Positions 30,600 to 35,310 of a stretch of 35,310 bases of DNA are shown piece after piece. A model generated the notes under the pieces. It did not search any database. It was not told the origin of the DNA and was given only the letters and a program-made list of their open reading frames with translations. The stretch spans positions 1 to 35,310 of the forward strand of contig JAIRYT010000015.1 in assembly GCA_031267675.1 (NCBI GenBank). Reading direction: 5' to 3'. The translations under genes and the position numbers were made by a program. The stretch comes from Treponema sp. (GTDB lineage: Bacteria; Spirochaetota; Spirochaetia; Treponematales; Breznakiellaceae). Within the stretch, counting starts at the first letter, position 1; each line of letters opens with the position of its first letter.

Positions 30600-32336
30600 A
30601 TGTCATATTTTTTGAATTATCTAAACGTAAAACATAACCGGGCGGCGGTCGTGCTGGCGGTTTTGGTATTCGCGGTATTCGCGGGCTGCGCTTCCAGCAA
30701 GGCCGCTCCACCGGCGGAAAACACCGGGGCGAAAACCCTTCTTGACGGCGGCAGAATTATTTTTCCGCCCAAAAATCTGGAGTACGCGGAGTCAAGGCCG
30801 AATATTGCCGATAACCGGGAACTAACGGTGGTAACATCGGGCGATTCGCTCATCATGGATTACCGCCAGTCGTACAATGCCCGCGAAGCGCAAATTTTTA
30901 CCGCGCTGTACGAAGGGCTTTTTTCGTATCATCCGCTTACCCTGGAACCGGTGCCCGCCGCCGCTTCGTCCTGGAGAATTTCCGCCGACCGTAAAGTGTG
31001 GACGTTTACGATACGCCCCGGCGCGCGTTTTAGCAATGGCGACGCCCTGCGGGCGGAGGATTTCCGCGCCGCATGGCTTTCGGTGCTGGAACCGGAAAAC
31101 GAATGCCCCTATTCATCATTGTTTGATATTATCGAAGGCGCGCGGGATTACCGGATGGGCGTTTCCGCCGATCCGTTAAGCGTGGGAATTACCGCGCTGG
31201 CCGAAAAAACGCTGGAAGTCAGGCTTACCAGTCCCGCCGCGTATTTTCCCAGTATGCTCTGCCATCATTCGTTCTATCCGATTCATCCGTCAATGATACA
31301 GGACGGCGACTGGACGCGTCCGGTTTCAAACGGGCCTTTTGTCATGGAAGATTTTGACAGGGATAAAATAGTTCTGGCAAAGGACGCGCGCTACTGGGAC
31401 GCCGCCAGTGTAAGCCTTAACCGGATTACCATTCGCGTTACCAACAGCGATGAAGAAGCGGCGGCATTATGGAATTCCGGCGAAGCCCGCTGGATAGAAG
31501 GCGGCGTTGATCTTGACGCGCTTACCGATCGCAGCGGCATTCAGGTAAACCCCATGTTTGCCACCTATTATTTTTTTATTAGAACCACCGGACCCTGGGA
31601 AGATTACCGGCTTCGCCGGGCCCTTTCGCTCGCGCTGCCCTGGCCGGAAATCCGGCAGGGTCATTATTTGCCGGCAAAAAATCTGGTGTATCCCATTAAC
31701 GGATATCCTTCTGTCGATGGAATTGAAAACCAGGATATTGAAGAGGCAAAACGCCTTTTTGCCGAAGCGGGCCACCCCAGCGGGGTAAATCTGGACGAAA
31801 TTATTATTCGTGTTGTCCAGGGAGAGGAAGAAGACCGCATTGCCAAACTTATGGCCGCCGCCTGGATGGAATTGGGTCTTGCCGTAAAAATTGATGTTAT
31901 TTCGCCGTTAAAATATTTTGATTCAATGAAAGATAAAAACTACAATGTCGGTTCGCTTTCGTGGATTGGCGATTTTGCCGATCCCTATACCTTTTTGCAA
32001 ATGTGGCGCAGGGATTCAAACATCAATGACGCGTGGTTTAACGATGCCGATTTTGAAGCGCTTATGGAACAGTCAATGAACGAAGAAGGGCGGACCCGCT
32101 TTGAAACACTGGCAAAGGCGGAACAGCTTTTGATCGATCGCGGCGCGGTTCTTCCCGTTTCGCACTCGATTGCCCTTAATGTGGTCGACACTGACGAACT
32201 TGACGGCTGGTTCGCCAATCCGCTGGATATTCACCCCTACAAATATTTTAGCTTTAAGTCGCTTAAACCGCTCCCCGGGGTGGCGTATATTTTGAGGCCT
32301 TTCGCCGCGCCCGTTGAAAGCCCGGCAAACCGCTAG
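30600..32336 (+). CDS. OppA-family peptide-binding lipoprotein of an ABC transporter
   Basis: A 578-residue SBP_bac_5-family protein from the ATG at 30600 with GGGGAC upstream. Signal with lipobox VFAVFAGC. Family landmarks: LTVVTSGDSLIMDYRQSYN, EAQIFTALYEGLFSYHPLTLEPVPAAASSW, the KVWTFTIRPGARFSNGDALRAEDF block, and VSNGPFVMEDF. The longer frame that begins at 30498 overlaps the upstream gene and lacks a signal, so it was not used. No permease or ATPase genes are adjacent, so it is an orphan binding protein serving a transporter encoded elsewhere, or a sensor. Confidence 0.88.
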   Translation: MSYFLNYLNVKHNRAAVVLAVLVFAVFAGCASSKAAPPAENTGAKTLLDGGRIIFPPKNLEYAESRPNIADNRELTVVTSGDSLIMDYRQSYNAREAQIFTALYEGLFSYHPLTLEPVPAAASSWRISADRKVWTFTIRPGARFSNGDALRAEDFRAAWLSVLEPENECPYSSLFDIIEGARDYRMGVSADPLSVGITALAEKTLEVRLTSPAAYFPSMLCHHSFYPIHPSMIQDGDWTRPVSNGPFVMEDFDRDKIVLAKDARYWDAASVSLNRITIRVTNSDEEAAALWNSGEARWIEGGVDLDALTDRSGIQVNPMFATYYFFIRTTGPWEDYRLRRALSLALPWPEIRQGHYLPAKNLVYPINGYPSVDGIENQDIEEAKRLFAEAGHPSGVNLDEIIIRVVQGEEEDRIAKLMAAAWMELGLAVKIDVISPLKYFDSMKDKNYNVGSLSWIGDFADPYTFLQMWRRDSNINDAWFNDADFEALMEQSMNEEGRTRFETLAKAEQLLIDRGAVLPVSHSIALNVVDTDELDGWFANPLDIHPYKYFSFKSLKPLPGVAYILRPFAAPVESPANR

Positions 32337-32369
32337 CGCTTTCTTTTGTTTTATGCTACACTGGGCGGA

Positions 32370-32867
32370 ATGAGCAAGTCCAAAGGCTTTCAACTTGAAC
32401 AGCGGATAGTCTATCCCAGCCAGGGTGTTGGAATTATACAGTCCATTGAAAAGAAAGAATTCCGGAACGAAAAGATTCCCTATTACCGCATTTATCTGGA
32501 AGTGTCCGACATGACCATTATGGTGCCGGTGGACAAGGCGCTGGAGCTTGGAATACGGCCCATCGTGCCCAAAGACGAAGCAATGCGGGCGCTGGAGCTT
32601 ATTGGCGAGGAATTTGAGCCGATTCCGTCGGACTGGAAGCTTCGTTATCAAATGAACCTTGACCTTTTAAAAAAAGGCAGCGTTACCGATATAGCCGCCA
32701 TTGTCCGCTCCCTTTACCACCGCAGCAAAATTAAAGAACTGCCCATACTTGAACGCAAGTTATACGATTCCGCCCTTAAGCTGCTTGTAGACGAAGTTTC
32801 TTTTTCGCTTCGTAAATCCAGGGAAGATGTAGAAACCATGATCTTTAACAAGCTGGAATCAAGATAG
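32370..32867 (+). CDS. CarD-family transcription regulator
   Basis: A 165-residue CarD/CdnL-type protein. The N-terminal RNA-polymerase interaction domain reads FQLEQRIVYPSQGVGIIQSIE followed by YYRIYLEVSDMTIMVPVDKA; the helical C-terminal part follows LKKGSVTDIAAIVRSLYHRSK. It binds RNA polymerase and stabilises open promoter complexes. The ATG at 32370 has GGGCGGA immediately upstream. It is followed after three bases by ispD. Confidence 0.9.
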   Translation: MSKSKGFQLEQRIVYPSQGVGIIQSIEKKEFRNEKIPYYRIYLEVSDMTIMVPVDKALELGIRPIVPKDEAMRALELIGEEFEPIPSDWKLRYQMNLDLLKKGSVTDIAAIVRSLYHRSKIKELPILERKLYDSALKLLVDEVSFSLRKSREDVETMIFNKLESR

Positions 32868-32870
32868 ACG

Positions 32871-33698
32871 ATGCTTCACATTGCCGCAGTAATAACCGCA
32901 GCTGGTTCTTCGAGCCGTATCGGCGTAAAAAAAGAGTACAGCCTGGTGGGCGATACGACCGACATCGAAGGAAAGCCGCTTACTGTTTTGGGCAAAACCG
33001 CGCTGGCCTTTGCCGCCTGTTCGCGCGTGGGAACGGTGGTAATTACTGTTCCTTCCGATCCCGAATTGGGCGAATATGCCGCGCGCGATAGCCTTCCGGT
33101 ACGGCTTTTACGCCACCGGTTTAAGCCGCGTTTTTTCTTTGTCGAAGGGGGCGCCACCCGGCGTTCTTCGGTGCATCACGCCCTTTCCATGCTTGCAGCC
33201 CATAAACCCGACTATGTGCTGATTCATGACGGCGCGCGCCCGTGGGTGGAACCGGCGCTGATTGACCGGGTCATAGACGCGGTAATTAAACATGAGGCGG
33301 TAATTCCCCTGCTCCCCCTTACCGACACGCCAAAGGAAATAGATTCCTCCGGCATGATCCAGCGGCATCTTCGCCGGGTAATGGTCGGCGGCGCGCAGAC
33401 TCCGCAGGGTTTTGCGTTTCAGAAAATTCTTAAAGCCCACGATCGTGCGGCGGAACGGGAAAAAAACGAAGGTAAAATGTACACCGATGACGCCGAAGTA
33501 TGGGGCGAATTCGCCGGTCCGGTTTTTGTTGTTCCCGGCTCGCAGGTAAACCGTAAAATTACCTTTCCCGAAGATCTGGCAATTCTGGTTAAAGGACGCT
33601 CCGGCAAGGTAGGCGAAAACGGATCCTCGGTAGGAGAGAACGGCGTAACGCCTTCTGTTCCCGCCGGTGAAAACGGTATTTCTTCGGGAGGTTCCTGA
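32871..33698 (+). CDS. ispD: 2-C-methyl-D-erythritol 4-phosphate cytidylyltransferase
   Basis: IspD, third enzyme of the MEP isoprenoid pathway, forming CDP-methylerythritol. Motifs: AAVITAAGSSSRIGVKKEY (5-23, CTP site), VEGGATRRSSV (91-101), IHDGARPWV (118-126), TPQGF (177-181), TDDA (205-208) and GSQVNRKIT (223-231). Residues 246-275 form an unusual Gly/Ser/Asn-rich tail containing GENG three times, beyond the ~245 residues needed. It ends one base before ispF in a different frame. In T. pallidum the two activities are annotated as one fused protein. Confidence 0.92.
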   Translation: MLHIAAVITAAGSSSRIGVKKEYSLVGDTTDIEGKPLTVLGKTALAFAACSRVGTVVITVPSDPELGEYAARDSLPVRLLRHRFKPRFFFVEGGATRRSSVHHALSMLAAHKPDYVLIHDGARPWVEPALIDRVIDAVIKHEAVIPLLPLTDTPKEIDSSGMIQRHLRRVMVGGAQTPQGFAFQKILKAHDRAAEREKNEGKMYTDDAEVWGEFAGPVFVVPGSQVNRKITFPEDLAILVKGRSGKVGENGSSVGENGVTPSVPAGENGISSGGS

Positions 33699-33699
33699 C

Positions 33700-34167
33700 A
33701 TGATCCGTGTTGGATTGGGAACGGATCTGCACAGGCTTGTGGAAGGCCGCCGGCTTCTTTTGGCCGGTGTGGAAATTCCCTCCGGCAGGGGCGAAGATGC
33801 CCACAGCGACGGCGATGTTCTGGCCCACGCGGTAATTGACGCTGTTTTGGGCGCGGCGGCCCTGGGCGATATCGGCGAATTTTTTCCCGATACAGAGGCG
33901 GCGTATAAAAACGCCGATTCAATGATGCTGCTTTCGCGGTGCTGGAAACAGGTTCAAAAAGAAGGCTGGCATCTGGGTAATCTGGATTGTGTGATTGTTC
34001 TGGAAACGCCAAAAGTATTGCCATACCGCGAAAAAATCCGCGCTTCGCTTGCGCGGGCGCTGGACAGCGAGGCGGTTTTTGTAAAGGCAAAAACCGCCGA
34101 AGGTATTGGGCCGCTTGGTGAAGGCGCGGCCATTGGCGCGGAAGCGGTATGTCTGCTCGAAAAATAG
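33700..34167 (+). CDS. ispF: 2-C-methyl-D-erythritol 2,4-cyclodiphosphate synthase
   Basis: IspF of normal length (155 residues). GLGTDLHRL carries the zinc ligands Asp9 and His11, AHSDGDVLAHAVIDA the substrate segment with the third ligand His43 (in VLAHA), FFPDTEAAYKNADS follows, and AKTAEGIGPLGEGAAIGAEAVCLL closes the fold. The ATG lies one base after the ispD stop with GGGAGG about eight bases upstream, inside ispD, so translation is coupled. It makes the cyclic diphosphate that IspG reduces. Confidence 0.93.
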   Translation: MIRVGLGTDLHRLVEGRRLLLAGVEIPSGRGEDAHSDGDVLAHAVIDAVLGAAALGDIGEFFPDTEAAYKNADSMMLLSRCWKQVQKEGWHLGNLDCVIVLETPKVLPYREKIRASLARALDSEAVFVKAKTAEGIGPLGEGAAIGAEAVCLLEK

Positions 34168-34871
34168 CGCAAGCGCCGGTAAAAAAAGAGGCGGTAAAAA
34201 ACGCGCCTGCGGCGCAGGCCGCAATTGAATGGGAACCTGTTTTTAACGCATTGCAAAAATGGCGCGCCAATTTACCCGATCCTTCGGTAAGTACGGTAGC
34301 GGAACAATTTAAAAATGATCCCTGGGCCATTCTTGTTTCTACCATAATTTCACTGCGGACCAAAGACGAAGTTACCCTTGCCGCCGCGCGCGCGCTTTTG
34401 GAAAAGGCGGGCGATTGCAAAAAACTGCTTGCCCTGACCGAACGTGAAATACAAAAGCTTATTTACCCCGCCGGCTTTTATAAAACAAAAGCGGTCAATC
34501 TTAAAAAAATCGCTTTGCTTGTACTGGATAAACACGAAGGCCGCGTACCCGACGATTTGGATACGCTTCTTGGCTTTCCCGGGGTCGGGCGAAAAACGGC
34601 AAATCTTGTGATCATTGAGGCGTACAATAAAGACGGAATTTGCGTGGATACCCATGTGCACCGGATCAGCAACCGCACAGGCTGGCTTTGTTCCAAAACG
34701 CCGGAAGAAACAGAAATGCGGCTGCGTCAAATTTTGCCGCGCAAATACTGGCGGCCCATTAATCCGGTTCTTGTTCTTTACGGCCAGCATTTGTGCAGGC
34801 CGGTTAGCCCGTTTTGTTCACGCTGTGTTTTGCCGTCATGCAGACGCGAAGGCGTTACCACGTTTCGCTAG
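34149..34871 (+). CDS. nth: endonuclease III, base-excision repair
   Basis: A 240-residue DNA glycosylase/AP lyase. Helix-hairpin-helix LLGFPGVGRKTANLV (140-154) holds the catalytic Lys149, and Asp167 in CVDTHVHRI is the second catalytic residue. The iron-sulphur loop has Cys216, Cys223, Cys226 and Cys231 (spacing 6-2-4). The first ~27 residues are a low-complexity basic/Ala extension. The ATG overlaps the last 19 bases of ispF, so this gene ends the carD-ispD-ispF-nth unit. Confidence 0.93.
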   Translation: MSARKIAQAPVKKEAVKNAPAAQAAIEWEPVFNALQKWRANLPDPSVSTVAEQFKNDPWAILVSTIISLRTKDEVTLAAARALLEKAGDCKKLLALTEREIQKLIYPAGFYKTKAVNLKKIALLVLDKHEGRVPDDLDTLLGFPGVGRKTANLVIIEAYNKDGICVDTHVHRISNRTGWLCSKTPEETEMRLRQILPRKYWRPINPVLVLYGQHLCRPVSPFCSRCVLPSCRREGVTTFR

Positions 34872-34970
34872 CAATTTATTCCCGCACAGCCTGTCGCCCG
34901 GAATGCCAAGAAAAATTGTTTCAAAATAAACACTTGAAAAATATTTTAAAAAGATCCATACTTGAAATAT

Positions 34971-35200
34971 GAAAGCAATACCAACAGTTTTGATTATATC
35001 GATAAACCGTCTAACTTGGTTCCGGTCAATACTTTCTGCAAATTTTGCTCGAACCGCAACGCCTTCATATTCTGAAAGAATTATAGCATAAATCAATTTT
35101 TCGTTCCAAAATCATTTGCAGAATTCTTGCAGGTTTCCCAGTCGCAGTGATAAATGCGGATATTATAGCATTGGTATCCAAAACACATCTTATTAGACAT
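34971..35200 (-). pseudogene. broken PIN-domain toxin
   Basis: Reading the minus strand from an ATG at 35200, the expected toxin sequence is split over frames. One frame gives VLDTNAIISAF and then GKPARILQMILERKIDLCYN, the classic PIN start with catalytic Asp; it hits a TGA at 35065. The continuation, ILSEYEGVAVRAKFAESIDR then RRFIDIIKTVGIAF, is in another frame that takes over near 35080-35090. The ATG itself is out of frame with the PIN part, so a second frameshift lies near 35186-35200. The C-terminal third is missing. Hence non-functional. Confidence 0.75.
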
Positions 35201-35310
35201 TTTTCTCTTTTCGATATACGGTAATCTCATCGTTTATTTCGTCTAATGACATAGTATCAAGATGCGCTCACGCGGCTTGTAATTGGATAGTTTCCAATAT
35301 TTTCATCGCT
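35193..35310 (-). pseudogene. broken antitoxin partner of the PIN toxin, reaching the window edge
   Basis: Minus-strand frame ILETIQLQAA, a TGA at 35268-35270, then AHLDTMSLDEINDEITVYRKEKNV and stop at 35193. The HLDTMSLDEIN motif is typical of antitoxins paired with PIN toxins. A single C-to-T change of a CGA codon would explain the internal stop. The toxin ATG at 35200 overlaps the antitoxin end, the usual TA layout. Confidence 0.65.

Noticed and set aside
33680-33702. Programmed +1 frameshift joining ispD and ispF (GGGAGG ahead of TCC TGA C resembles the prfB site)
   Set aside because: The slip would require poor re-pairing on CCU, spacing differs from prfB, and GGGAGG is at normal distance to serve as the ribosome-binding site of ispF.
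1-35310. tRNA, rRNA or CRISPR array
   Set aside because: No T-loop/acceptor arrangement, no rRNA-like stretch and no regularly spaced short repeats with unique spacers were seen by eye; a tRNA scan would settle the first.

Overview
The window reads as a chromosomal segment of a spirochaete, most likely a Treponema or close relative of the higher-GC, gut-dwelling kind. The evidence is a spirochaete-type giant coiled-coil protein (SpiroCoCo type) at the left edge, many predicted lipoproteins with treponeme-style lipoboxes (…AAC, …FAGC), a CarD-ispD-ispF-nth block, and dnaX-ybaB-recR. No rRNA, tRNA or CRISPR array was seen. Most genes are GC-rich. Two patches are strikingly AT-rich and look acquired: one SH3 gene at 9.6-10.2 kb and a restriction-modification pair at 22.5-24.9 kb.

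Layout. 1-2.7 kb: 3' part of a coiled-coil gene with 120-bp tandem repeats, then a small membrane protein. 2.7-9.2 kb (minus strand): a rhamnose-type sugar operon in the order AraA-family isomerase, double ABC ATPase, two permeases, binding lipoprotein, an internal terminator, then L-rhamnose mutarotase. 9.2-10.3 kb: a GC-rich repeat, a run of 13 G and a strong promoter ahead of an AT-rich SH3-domain gene that is bracketed by inverted copies of a short repeat. 10.3-13.9 kb: an outer-membrane beta-barrel candidate, a LEA14/WHy lipoprotein, a duplicated intergenic repeat around a small membrane ORF, and a DUF975-like membrane protein. 14.0-16.3 kb: dnaX-ybaB-recR, translationally coupled. 16.3-19.7 kb (minus): trxB, a secreted NagZ-like glycosidase and a GNAT enzyme, overlapping by a few bases. 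19.7-22.5 kb: a transglutaminase-like exported protein and DNA polymerase IV. 22.5-25.0 kb: an HNH endonuclease and a D12-class adenine methyltransferase, with the C-terminal stub of a second, related methyltransferase on the other side. 25.2-29.1 kb (minus): a large protein with a pRiA4b ORF-3-like C-terminus, two lipoproteins and a BspA-type leucine-rich-repeat protein. 29.2-34.9 kb (plus): a conserved helical protein, an OppA-type binding protein, CarD, IspD, IspF and endonuclease III. The right edge holds a broken antitoxin/PIN-toxin pair.

The points most worth following are the RM island with its methyltransferase remnant and operator-like palindrome, the G13 tract between divergent units, an interspersed repeat family with core ACTGTTTACGCT, the duplicated intergenic element whose proximal block differs only by transitions, promoters that predict nearly leaderless mRNAs, and the decayed toxin-antitoxin module. 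No single large undescribed system is clear here; the novelty is in mobile and regulatory small elements.
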